Of a stretch of DNA of 37,219 bases, positions 7,208-17,900 are shown one piece after another; position 1 is the stretch's first letter, and each line of letters starts with the position of its first letter. The position numbers were made by a program, and so were the translations under genes. Source of the DNA: a virus; the IMG/VR virus record IMGVR_UViG_3300042892_000103, positions 1 to 37,219 of that record, one strand, 5' to 3'. The notes below the pieces were generated by a model, which saw nothing but the letters and a program-made list of their open reading frames with translations, did not search any database and was not told the DNA's origin.

Positions 7208-10200
7208 ATGGCTGACGTAAATGCTAATATTGGCGTACATATTGATACGTCAGCGGCATTGGCAGAACTTAAAAATCTTCAACGTCAGTTAGCAAATTTT
7301 CATTCATCAGTGTCAAAAAGCAGCGCTGCTGCTGCAATGGCACAAAAAGGTTTACAGACTAATCTCTTAAACTCAATAAATGCAACGGGCAAGTTCCGTG
7401 CACAAATGGGGTTAGTAAGAACCTCAACGGAATCATTTACTCACGCACTGGAGACCAATAAACTCTCTATGCGTGAGTATTTCCGTTTTGCAGGCGGATC
7501 TACAAAAACATTTGGAAAACTATTTAAACAAGAATTTAACACAATTGGCAAGGTAGCCGAAGAACGTGTTAAGAAAATGCAGACCCAATATATTAAGATG
7601 GGTCGTGATGCTTCTGGAGCAATGAAAGCAATTTCAATAACTCCAAATACATTAAATATGAAAGACTACTCTACAAAGTTAGCAGTAGCAGCACAAAAAC
7701 AAGCATTATTAAATCAATTATTAAAACAAGGATCTACCAACCTTTTAAACTTTGGTAAAAATACCCAATGGGCAGGACGCCAACTTATGGTTGGTTTTAC
7801 AATTCCTCTTGCTTATTTTGGTACCGCTGCTGCCAAGACCTTTATGGATCTTGAAAAACAAGCAATTAGATTTAAACGTGTTTATGGAGATATGTTTACA
7901 ACAACTGAAGAAAGTAATAAGGCTTTAGCAGATGTTCAACGACTTGCAGAAGAGTTTACTAAATATGGAGTTGCAGTTGCTGATACTATGGAAATGGCAG
8001 CAAATGCAGCAGCAATGGGTAAAACTGGTGCAGACCTTACAGCACAAGTTGCTCAGGCTACTCGCCTTGCAGTTCTTGGCGGCGTAGAACAAGCCCAAGC
8101 ACTTGAAACAACTATATCCGTTACAAATGCTTTTGGTGTAGCAGCAGAAGATTTAGCAAGTAAAATTAACTTTTTAAACGCAGTAGAAAACCAGACCGTA
8201 GTATCTATTGAAGATTTAACAATTGCAATTCCTAAAGCAGGTCCAGTTGTAAAGCAACTTGGTGGAGATGTAGAAGATCTAGCATTCTTTTTAACCGCTA
8301 TGAAAGAAGGAGGTATTAATGCCTCAGAAGGTGCTAACGCACTTAAGTCTGGTCTGGCATCATTAATTAATCCAACAGAAAAAGCAAGCAAAATGCTTGC
8401 AGGGTTTGGTATTAACATAAAAGGAATTGTTGAAAGCAATCAAGGAAATATTAGAAATACAGTAATTGGTTTTGCTCAGGCTTTAGACACACTTGATCCA
8501 TTAAACCGTGCTCGTGCTATTGAGCAATTATTTGGTAAGTTTCAATTTTCACGTCTATCAACTTTATTTCAAAACGTAACAAAAGAAGGAACACAGGCTG
8601 CCAGAGTATTTGATCTTGCTGGGGCATCAATTGAAGAACTTGCAATATTATCTGAGCGAGAACTTGGAGTATTAGAAGATTCAATTAGTACAGACTTTAA
8701 AGAATCTATAGAAAATCTTAAACTTGCAATAGCCCCAATAGGTAAAGAGTTTTTAAAGGCAGTTACACCAATTGCAAAAGCCCTTGGAGGATTTTTAGAA
8801 AAATTTAATAATCTTGGAGACGGAACTAAGAAATTTATTGTTATAGCAACAACACTTGTTGGTGTAATTGGACCAGTATTGTTAATGACCTTTGGCTTAT
8901 TATTAAACGCTGGAGCAAACATTATAAAACTATTTGCAACTATGCGTTCTGGGTTTTTAAAGGCTGGGACAAATAGTGGTCTTCTTGCACAACAAACTCA
9001 ATATTTAAGTAGTGAACAATTAGAAGCAGCAACAGTTGCAGCATCATTAAATCAGGCTCACACACGCCTAACTCAATCATTTGCAGTAGAAACAACGGCA
9101 GTTAAATTATTACGTCAGGCTTACATTGATGCAACTATAGCAGCAACAAATTTTGCTAGAGCAAATCCAGGCATGATGATGCCAGGATTTAAACCTGGTA
9201 TGAAAGGTGGAAAACCAAAAGGATTTGCATCTGGAACAACTGGACTGCCTGGACCAAGAGGCGCAGGAGATATTATTCCAATTCTTGGTGCTCCTGGAGA
9301 AGCAATTATCCCAGCAGAAATTTCACAAGATGACAGATTTAAACCTTTAATTGCAGCATTAGTTTCAGGAGATATTAAAGGATATAAAAAAGGCTCTGTT
9401 GGTCTTGGAGATGATTTTTCACATGTTGGTGGTTTAAAAAATTTAAATATTGACGAATTATTAAAAAACCCAAAAATTACTGCATTAGAAAAACAAAAAC
9501 TTCAAGTTTATAAACAAATATTAATTTCACAAGGTAAACCTACAACAGTTGGCTCTTATGGATCTTTAGCATATTCTTTTGATTCACAAATGAATAAGGC
9601 TTTAGCAAAAGGTGGGGTATCAATTGATTCTTTTGAAAAGGCTTGGATAAATCGTGGTCCAGAGAAATGGATGTCATCTAATATACCTCCAAGTCAAGCA
9701 AAAATAGTTGACGATGCAATATTAAAGCAAATAAAGGCTTCTGGCGCAACTAAAGTAACAGATGCAATGATTGAACAAACATTTAAAAACTTGCCTGCTG
9801 AAATTAAATCTACATCTGCATATTCTAAAATGAACTCGCTTCATTCAGAATTAGGATCATATGGAATTGGAAGGGGCTTAGGATCTAATCCCAAAACATC
9901 TGAGGCTATATTGGCAGATGCTAAGAAAAAAGGATATATTAAAGATTATAAAATTGAAACAAGAACTAGCGATTCGGGCGTAATTAAAACAAAAAGCCTT
10001 ATTGTTACAAATAATGATGGAACACAAGTAAATCTTGGTCGTGGATCAAAAACAAATAGACAATATTTACCAGATACCCAAGATACAAGACGTAAAAGCG
10101 GAATTATTAATGGTCAAACAAGTAAGGCAAAATCTCCTGCATTAAGTGTTGTTGGTGGAGGGGCTAGCGATAATAGACAAGTTGCAGTAGGGAAAAATGA

Positions 10201-13200
10201 AACAATTCTTAATAGCAAAACAACTTCAGCACTTCGTTCTGGTAAAAGAGTTTCTGTTCCTGGAATAGGAAGGTTTGGACTTCTTGGTGCAGACCAAGGT
10301 ATTCCAAAAGGACAATCTGTAACATCACCAGGTATGGCTGTTTCGGAAGTAGAAAAACAATTCCGTTCTGAACAAAAATCATTAAGGCGTCAAATTGAAA
10401 AAGTAGAACAAAGAAGACTTGTTGCATTAAAGCAAGAGTTAAAAATAGTTGAAGACAAAAACAAACTTGCTACACAGGCAGCACCATTAACTAAACAACA
10501 ATTAAAAGAACAAAAACGTGAAGTAAGAGCACAACGTGCACAAAGAGTTGGAAGAGTTGCAGGACCTGTGGCTGGAATTGCGGGTATTGGAGCAATGGCA
10601 GGCTTCATGACTGGTAATAATAACGTTGGCATGGCAATGATGGGTATTTCTGCTCTTGCAACTATTGCTCCTATGTTAACAAATCCAATAGGTCTGTTTG
10701 TTGCAGCAATGGTTGGTCTTGTTGCTGGATTTAAACTAATTGATAAAAAACATAAAGAAATGGCTAAAAAACAATCAGAATATATTGATTCTATATCTGG
10801 TACAACAACTAAAATGAAAAAAGTTGGTGAGGTAACTGGTAAAGTTGGTGCTTCAGAATTAATGACAAGACGCAGACAAGATAGTTTACCAGATAAATTT
10901 AGTCAACAATACAATAGGGCAGGTCAACAATTTGGAACTAACTTTATGGGTTCTGACGTTGGTAAAGAAATATCTAAAGGTTTTGCAGAAAGTTTATTAA
11001 AAGATCGTTCTATAGCAACTAAACAATTTGCTTTACAACTATCTAGTTACGTATCTGATGGCGTTATTGATGGAGTGCAAGCAGGAGATATTGCTAGACA
11101 GATAGCCGTTGATTTTAATGATATGAGTTTATATCCAAGCATTCTTGGACAACTTACAAGCATTATTGGTCCAGATGGGGTTAATATATTAACTGATCCA
11201 ATTAAAGTAAGAATGTTAATTATTCAAGAACAGGCTGGGCTATCTAATATTCAGGCAGAAGGAATTGTTGCTGGAGATAAAGGAATTATAGGTAAACAAG
11301 AAACAGGAAAGGCAAGAGAAGCAGCAGCAGCAGCATCAGCAGCGTCTTATTCTCAATCATTTGAATTGGCAAAAGCACAAGTTGATGCAACTAATTTGCA
11401 ATATCAAAAAGATTTAGAAATTTTAAAAAATAAACAAAAAATTGCAACGACCGAAAAAGAACGTGAAAAAATACAAAAAAATATAAATACTTTAATTAAC
11501 AAAAATAAAAAAGATAATTCAGACCTTAGTGCTGAAATGTCAACAATATTAAAAAATCAACAGATTGCTTATGAAAAAACATCAAGATCTCAACAAGGTC
11601 TATTGCCTGGTCAAATAAACTTTGTACGAAATGCGTTCCTTGAAGCAAGTAAACAACAAGTTGTCACTAAATTTGCAGGAACACAACAAGAGGGAGCCGC
11701 TAAAGCATTATTAGAAAATACAAAAAATCTTAAAAGCACAGATTTAGAAGTTAAAATTAACGCTATTGCGGCAAGCGGAACAAATCCAACTCTTTTGGCA
11801 TCTCTTATAAATATGTATAAAAATGATGAGGAGCAGTTAAATAAACAAATTGACCTTGCTGTTTCTACAAGAGGAATAGATACTACAGTTTCTCTTTTAG
11901 GTAATCTAGGAATGATAGAGGATGCTGACACTAAAAAACAATTATTTATTGACATTATCAATATTACAGATAATCAACAATTTGAAGATATTCAATCAGC
12001 ACTTACAAAAATATCAGAAATGGCTGGAAAAGACTTTAATGTTAGTGCATATTTAAAAACTAATGGACTTGAAAAACTTATAAACCTTACAAGCCAATTA
12101 AACAAACTTGATAAAGTTGTAAGTCCAATAAATAAAGTAACTCAAATTGAAAATATTGGTTTAACCGTTGAAGAAGTTGCTGCAATTACATCAAACTGGG
12201 AATATTTTATGTCTTTGCCTAATACTGTTCGTAAAACAGCAATTCAAACTTATGTTGTAGCACTTGATATGGTTACAGAAGAACAAATTCAAGCAGAAAT
12301 TGCAAAAAGAGTTACTGCCGCTGGAGCAGGTGTTTCAGGAACAGTTGCAAATTATTTAAACTCTCCACAAGGAAGAGCAATGATAGTAGATCAACTTGCT
12401 ATGCAAGCAACAACACCTCAATACAGTCCAAGTCAACAAGGTCCAAATAAACCTCCTCCTGCAGATGACAACTTTGATGGCAGCGGTACAAGAGACACAA
12501 CACTTGACGAACTTTTAAAGAAATTAAAACTAACAAGAGATGCAAGCATAAATGCTCAAGGAGGATTGCAAGAACTCAGAAGAGTAATGAGAGAGTCTGG
12601 TGGAGATCTTAAAGTATTTAATGGACTTAACCAAGCCCTTGCAAGAATGGGCGCAGAAAGTGATTTTATTAATTTTGTTGGCGGAATGGACAATGCTTTA
12701 GAAAAGGCTTATGTAAATGCTGCAAAACTTAAAGACGGAATTATAGAACTAACTGACGATGGAACCCTTGCAATGAAGGCCTATCAAGAGGCTCAAATAG
12801 GTGCATTTAGCGTTACCGCTGTTTTAGGAATTACAGAAACTATTAAGCAAAGAGATGCTTTTGTAAAATTAACTGCCGCTGGAGTTTCCGCTGCAGACGC
12901 ACTAGAAATGATGTCAGATTCAAATTTTATGCTTTCTATTTCTCAAAGAGCAGGAACAGAAGAAATTAAAGACCTTATTGAGCAATATAATTTATTAAAA
13001 TCAACAATTAAAACGACACAAGATATAATAAATCCAGAAAAAAGTTTTAAAGATTTGATGGATGAAAACATGAAATATTATAATTTTCTTGAAAAAGAAG
13101 CAAGGGCGCAATACGAACCACAAATTGAATCATTAAATAATTTAATAGATACTAATGAAAGATTAATTGATGTACAACAAAGAGTTATTGAAGAAAAATA

Positions 13201-14365
13201 TGATCGTCCTATTTCGTTATTAAACGAACAAACAACTTTATTAAATCAAGATTTAAGTTTAATTGATAGGGCCGCTGAATCAATTAATAAAAAGTATGAA
13301 GAACAAGAAAAGGCATTGCAACAAATATCTGATATTCAAGATGAAATTGCAGATAAAGAAAAAGGAAGAATTACAATTGCAGATGCTTTAACACGAGGCG
13401 ATATATCTGCAGCAGCAAAGGCTATTCAAGAAGAACGACAAGCAGCAGCACAAAGAGCACAAGAAAGAAGTTCTAATTTATTACAGGTAGCAAGAGAAAA
13501 AGAACTTGCAGAATTAAGAAGTTCTAGTGGATTAACAAGGGCGCAAATTGAAGAAAAAATATATGTAATAAGTCAACAAATTTTTGCATTAGAACAACAA
13601 AAACTACCAGTTGCTGCAGAAATTCAAAGACTTAATGATGCAAACTATAACATTCAAGTAAAACAATTACAGCCCCTTAAAGATGAATTAAAGGCAAGAA
13701 CTGATAATATTGATGCTGCAAGAACAGCCTGGGAAAGCCAAATGCTTGCTATTGAAAAAGCAAAATATGAAGCAAGTGGATATAATAATATTTTACAACT
13801 TGGTGAAAATATACTTAAAAGAATTAAAGCATTGTGGGATTCTTTAACCGCTAATGCTGCTGAGGGCGCTGCAATAAAAGTAAAAACTGAGATAGTGGGG
13901 AGTGCTCAAGAAATTTTACAAAAATCATCTTTGGCTAGTGCAAATAAAGAGTATTTTGAAAAACAAGTATTTCCCGCAGTTGAGTCTGGCACTATAGGTG
14001 GCAATGAACTTAGGGATTATGCAAAAGCATATAGTCAGGCTTTTAAGACAAACATAATACCGTTAGCAAGGGGTGGCATGGTTCCTAAATACTATGCTTC
14101 AGGTGGATACTCTAAAGGTACCGATACAATTCCAGCAATGCTTACCCCTGGAGAATTTGTTGTTCGTAAAAATGCCGTTGATTCTTTTGGGGTAAATAGT
14201 CTTAATAAAATAAATGATGGCTCATACGGAGGGTCTTCAGTGTATAATTATAGTCTAAACGTTAATGTTAAATCTGATTCAAGTCCCGACGATATTGCAA
14301 AAACCGTTATGACTCAGATTAAACGAATTGACAGTCAAAGAATTAAGACTCAAAGAGGGGCATAA
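7208..14365 (+). CDS. Tape measure protein
   Basis: A 2385-residue protein, by far the longest here, that sets tail length and is thought to leave the tail during DNA injection. Residues about 205-410 form the TP901-type core (AKTFMDLEKQAIRFKRVYGD; ANAAAMGKTGADL). Hydrophobic segments occur near 545-575 and 1118-1175. A long coiled coil spans about 1940-2190. A Gly-rich module with APGEAIIPAEI lies near 660-702, and a related one with TIPAMLTPGEFVVRK near 2290-2318; the second is the usual C-terminal feature of these proteins. The start at 7208 is set by AGAGGTG at 7193-7199; an ATG at 7204 is out of frame and stops at once. Arginine codons change from CGT-rich in the first part to AGA in the later part. 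An Ala-rich GCA tract occurs near 11320-11345. The stop overlaps the next ATG. Confidence 0.93.
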   Translation: MADVNANIGVHIDTSAALAELKNLQRQLANFHSSVSKSSAAAAMAQKGLQTNLLNSINATGKFRAQMGLVRTSTESFTHALETNKLSMREYFRFAGGSTKTFGKLFKQEFNTIGKVAEERVKKMQTQYIKMGRDASGAMKAISITPNTLNMKDYSTKLAVAAQKQALLNQLLKQGSTNLLNFGKNTQWAGRQLMVGFTIPLAYFGTAAAKTFMDLEKQAIRFKRVYGDMFTTTEESNKALADVQRLAEEFTKYGVAVADTMEMAANAAAMGKTGADLTAQVAQATRLAVLGGVEQAQALETTISVTNAFGVAAEDLASKINFLNAVENQTVVSIEDLTIAIPKAGPVVKQLGGDVEDLAFFLTAMKEGGINASEGANALKSGLASLINPTEKASKMLAGFGINIKGIVESNQGNIRNTVIGFAQALDTLDPLNRARAIEQLFGKFQFSRLSTLFQNVTKEGTQAARVFDLAGASIEELAILSERELGVLEDSISTDFKESIENLKLAIAPIGKEFLKAVTPIAKALGGFLEKFNNLGDGTKKFIVIATTLVGVIGPVLLMTFGLLLNAGANIIKLFATMRSGFLKAGTNSGLLAQQTQYLSSEQLEAATVAASLNQAHTRLTQSFAVETTAVKLLRQAYIDATIAATNFARANPGMMMPGFKPGMKGGKPKGFASGTTGLPGPRGAGDIIPILGAPGEAIIPAEISQDDRFKPLIAALVSGDIKGYKKGSVGLGDDFSHVGGLKNLNIDELLKNPKITALEKQKLQVYKQILISQGKPTTVGSYGSLAYSFDSQMNKALAKGGVSIDSFEKAWINRGPEKWMSSNIPPSQAKIVDDAILKQIKASGATKVTDAMIEQTFKNLPAEIKSTSAYSKMNSLHSELGSYGIGRGLGSNPKTSEAILADAKKKGYIKDYKIETRTSDSGVIKTKSLIVTNNDGTQVNLGRGSKTNRQYLPDTQDTRRKSGIINGQTSKAKSPALSVVGGGASDNRQVAVGKNETILNSKTTSALRSGKRVSVPGIGRFGLLGADQGIPKGQSVTSPGMAVSEVEKQFRSEQKSLRRQIEKVEQRRLVALKQELKIVEDKNKLATQAAPLTKQQLKEQKREVRAQRAQRVGRVAGPVAGIAGIGAMAGFMTGNNNVGMAMMGISALATIAPMLTNPIGLFVAAMVGLVAGFKLIDKKHKEMAKKQSEYIDSISGTTTKMKKVGEVTGKVGASELMTRRRQDSLPDKFSQQYNRAGQQFGTNFMGSDVGKEISKGFAESLLKDRSIATKQFALQLSSYVSDGVIDGVQAGDIARQIAVDFNDMSLYPSILGQLTSIIGPDGVNILTDPIKVRMLIIQEQAGLSNIQAEGIVAGDKGIIGKQETGKAREAAAAASAASYSQSFELAKAQVDATNLQYQKDLEILKNKQKIATTEKEREKIQKNINTLINKNKKDNSDLSAEMSTILKNQQIAYEKTSRSQQGLLPGQINFVRNAFLEASKQQVVTKFAGTQQEGAAKALLENTKNLKSTDLEVKINAIAASGTNPTLLASLINMYKNDEEQLNKQIDLAVSTRGIDTTVSLLGNLGMIEDADTKKQLFIDIINITDNQQFEDIQSALTKISEMAGKDFNVSAYLKTNGLEKLINLTSQLNKLDKVVSPINKVTQIENIGLTVEEVAAITSNWEYFMSLPNTVRKTAIQTYVVALDMVTEEQIQAEIAKRVTAAGAGVSGTVANYLNSPQGRAMIVDQLAMQATTPQYSPSQQGPNKPPPADDNFDGSGTRDTTLDELLKKLKLTRDASINAQGGLQELRRVMRESGGDLKVFNGLNQALARMGAESDFINFVGGMDNALEKAYVNAAKLKDGIIELTDDGTLAMKAYQEAQIGAFSVTAVLGITETIKQRDAFVKLTAAGVSAADALEMMSDSNFMLSISQRAGTEEIKDLIEQYNLLKSTIKTTQDIINPEKSFKDLMDENMKYYNFLEKEARAQYEPQIESLNNLIDTNERLIDVQQRVIEEKYDRPISLLNEQTTLLNQDLSLIDRAAESINKKYEEQEKALQQISDIQDEIADKEKGRITIADALTRGDISAAAKAIQEERQAAAQRAQERSSNLLQVAREKELAELRSSSGLTRAQIEEKIYVISQQIFALEQQKLPVAAEIQRLNDANYNIQVKQLQPLKDELKARTDNIDAARTAWESQMLAIEKAKYEASGYNNILQLGENILKRIKALWDSLTANAAEGAAIKVKTEIVGSAQEILQKSSLASANKEYFEKQVFPAVESGTIGGNELRDYAKAYSQAFKTNIIPLARGGMVPKYYASGGYSKGTDTIPAMLTPGEFVVRKNAVDSFGVNSLNKINDGSYGGSSVYNYSLNVNVKSDSSPDDIAKTVMTQIKRIDSQRIKTQRGA

Positions 14366-14994
14366 TGGCAACAGCAGCATACGTTTCAGGCAGAAAGCGC
14401 TATCAGAGACCACAGGCAATACTTTGGTCAGAGAATGCTGGAACACTAACTGATGGGCTTTACGTGCCAACTGGACAAGAAATAGGGGCAGATCCAGCCC
14501 TTACCGCAGGCGGTATTGATCAATTTTTAATATTGTCAGATCACAATAGATCAGAAATGTCATTTAATTCAGAAAGAATAGAAAAACGTGAAAGAACAAT
14601 TAATGGTCGCATGAGGTCTTATCACATTGCAGATAAACTTACAATGAGTGTATCTTGGAATAATTTGCCATCCCGTGCCTATTTAGACGTTGCAGACTTT
14701 AATGCAAGTGGAGTATCACCAAGAAAAAATACAACAGGAGAATACACTTCTGATGGTGGTGCAGGCGGAATGGAAATATTAGATTGGTATGAAAATCATA
14801 AGGGTCCATTTTGGATGTTTTTGGCATATGATAAATATAAAAATTTTGGAGATAATGATGGTGCGTTTGGAAATTTAGGAAAGTATAATCAAATAATTCA
14901 AGTTTATTTTTCAGACTTTAATTATTCAGTTGTAAAACGTGGCGGCAGCAATCATGATCTTTGGAATATATCGGTAATGCTGGAAGAGGTCTAA
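14365..14994 (+). CDS. Distal tail-like / minor tail protein
   Basis: A 209-residue protein following the tape measure with a TAATG overlap. Position between tape measure and hub is that of the distal tail protein, which forms the ring at the tail tip. The sequence is beta-rich with many aromatic residues (KGPFWMFLAYDKYKNF, then IIQVYFSDFNYSVVKRGG, ending WNISVMLEEV). I do not see a motif that proves the family, and the N-terminal part (GRKRYQRPQAILWSENAGTL) is unfamiliar. Translation of the next gene starts one base after this stop codon, so the two are coupled. Confidence 0.5.
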   Translation: MATAAYVSGRKRYQRPQAILWSENAGTLTDGLYVPTGQEIGADPALTAGGIDQFLILSDHNRSEMSFNSERIEKRERTINGRMRSYHIADKLTMSVSWNNLPSRAYLDVADFNASGVSPRKNTTGEYTSDGGAGGMEILDWYENHKGPFWMFLAYDKYKNFGDNDGAFGNLGKYNQIIQVYFSDFNYSVVKRGGSNHDLWNISVMLEEV

Positions 14995-14995
14995 A

Positions 14996-17900
14996 GTGTT
15001 TGTTAGTGAAGCATTAAAGACCCATTTTGAAACATCTGCAACAATTCAAACAAGATCTTTAGTCTTGGCTGAATGGAATATGAATATGCCAGATAACATT
15101 TTTTATGTTGGAAATTACAGATACAGACCAACTGGCTCAGAGGTAAAATATCAAACCCTCCCATCATCTTTTGATCAATTAGATGAAGGCGACTATTATA
15201 CAGACGCAACAGATTCTGAAATATCTATAGATGGTGGGGTAGATAATCAAGACCTGCCACAACAATTTACATCTATAGAACAAAAAAGAAAACTATTATA
15301 TTCACTAGAGGATTGCTTAAAGCCATTTAGACCTAGGTCAGGAATTAATAAACCTTTATTTTTTTATAATAACAAGCAATACCTTGCAAATTCTGGAGCA
15401 TTTTTAGCACAAAGACCAAGATATTATATGTCTTCAAGATATGACCAATTTAAGTATTGGAATTCATATAGAAAAGAAAATGATGTAGAGCGTGGAATTG
15501 CAAGAAATATATCAAATGGTTTATTTTATATTGATGATGCTGTTCCGTTTGTAGTATATAAAGAAGATGTTCCAACAAATAGAATTATTGTTAAAATGCA
15601 AACTAATGTTGGAAACGTAGACCTAACAAACTTTATTAATTTTTCATCAACAACCCCAGACCCACTTTATGGAGATGCCAACAAGACAACACCTAAAAGA
15701 TGGAAAATACAATATTTAAAAAATAATAATTGGGTAGATGCCTATTCATTTGATGAGAATTCAACAAGAGCAGACGGTAGTCAAATAATACAACCAGATG
15801 GATATGTAGAATTAGAGTATGGACTAATCATTCCAGATGCCTATAAAGAAAATTTTGTTTTTGCAGAAACTTATTCATCAGGAACACTTTTACCAGAAAC
15901 ATCAATAGATGGATATGCTTATTTAGTTAGAGAAAATGAATTTAACATTGGTAGATTTTTTGTTTGGAGTGATGCAATATCTAACTATGAAACCTTTATT
16001 CCAACATATGGCTGGACACTTGGATCTGAATCAATTAATTCACAAACTAATTTTGTTAAAGATCTTGTATCTCCCGTAGCATTTGCTGATTTAGCAACTA
16101 GAGAAATTAAATATAGAGAGTTTGAATATATCCGTGGAATTAGAATTGTTGTAGAGTTAATGAATAAAAATGAATCTACTTTTGATTTAATTGAAATGTC
16201 TCCCAGACTTGTTGTAGATATATCTGATGATGTTATTGAGTATGAAGTAAAAAAATCTCTTTCTGATATCGGAAACACATCTTTACCAGTTGGTCAATTA
16301 TTAGCATCTACTGGTTCTATTTCTATATTTGATGCAGAGCAAGCCTTTAACCCTAACAACACAAACAGTATTATTAAAGATTATTTAAGAAAAAATATTA
16401 AATTTAATTTTTATGAACAAATTTTAAATGTAGATGGATCAGATTATTCTGTTCCAATAAAAACTTTATACTCAGAAGGAATGCCACAATCTGACGTAAC
16501 TGGCGGAACGTTGTCTTTAGAATTAAGAGATTTTTATTTCTTTTTAGAATCAATGCCTGCTCCAAGAATGCTTGTTACAGAAGTTTCATTAAGTTATGCT
16601 ATATCGCTATTGCTTGATTATATTGGTTTTACTAATTATTCTTTTAAAAGAGTTGATGATGAAAATGATCCAATCATTCCATATTTTTTTATAGCCCCTG
16701 ACCAAAACGTTGCAGAAGTGTTAAATCAACTTGCAATATCAACACAGACGGCAATGTTTTTTGATGAATACAACAACTTTATAGTAATGAGTAAAGACTA
16801 TTTAATGCCAACAGAAGATATGCGTAGCACTGACATACAATTATTAGGAAATAATAATCAATCTGTTTCTGGCATTACTGAAAATCAAACTACATCAAAC
16901 ATACCAAACATTATTTCTGCAAGCAGTGAAGATAAAAAAGTATTTAATGATGGCAAAATAAGTTATACAACTAGATATATTCAAAGATCTTACGGGTCAA
17001 TTAGACAATCATCAATGATTGATAAAGAAAAAACTTGGATATATAAGCCAGTGTTGTTGTGGGAGGCTTCTGGAACTAACTCAACAAAAACAGTAAACGA
17101 ATTAGCATCAAAACAAAGTAACTATGTTTTAGGAGCAATGCCATTAAACTCTGACTTGTCTATTGAATTGCCAACGGTAGTTGGTGGAGTAGTAACAAAT
17201 AATATTATTGACATTGGAGAAAACGTATACTGGTTAACAAGATATCAGGGGTACCTATATTCTAATGGTGAAATAATTAGATATGATGCAGCACAATTTA
17301 ATATTACTGGAACTGGAAACGTTTGGATTTCAAATAACCAAGAATACCAAAAGTATTTTGCATCGCTTCCATTTAATGGAAAAATATATCCAACTGGATT
17401 AATTCGTATTTTTTCAACACCATATTATGAATCAGTTGGTGGTATTACAAGATTACAGCCAGGAGCAGTTTATGAACATGGTCGTAGTCAATTTGGCACA
17501 CAGGTTGCACCACATTTTGCTGGTATCAATTCGTATTGGTCTAACAATGAGAATGTCCGTGGATGTGACATGGAGTCACAATATTTATTTACAACACAAA
17601 TTAATCCTACGCTACCGTCAACCACAACTGGCGCAGCAGGAGTTAATAATGATTTAGCAAGACAAACATCTAGAAATAGTATTATTAAAAATTATATGGC
17701 TACAAGTTATTTTACAGAAACAGAAGTAAACAGTTTAAAGTCAACGCAATCTGGAACAATTCAATCTTCTGCTTTAATCATGAATGGACCATCTTTTAAA
17801 AGCACAGAAACTCCAATTGACTTTGTTTCTTATGTTTATAAGAATTTAAATAGTGCGTATAAACATTTTGGAACAAGAATGCGGGTAGTGGGAAAGGTTG

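Noticed and set aside
8053-8922. Antisense open frames within tape measure and other genes
   Set aside because: They lie opposite clear genes, have no ribosome site or family-like sequence, and are expected as shadows of long coding regions.
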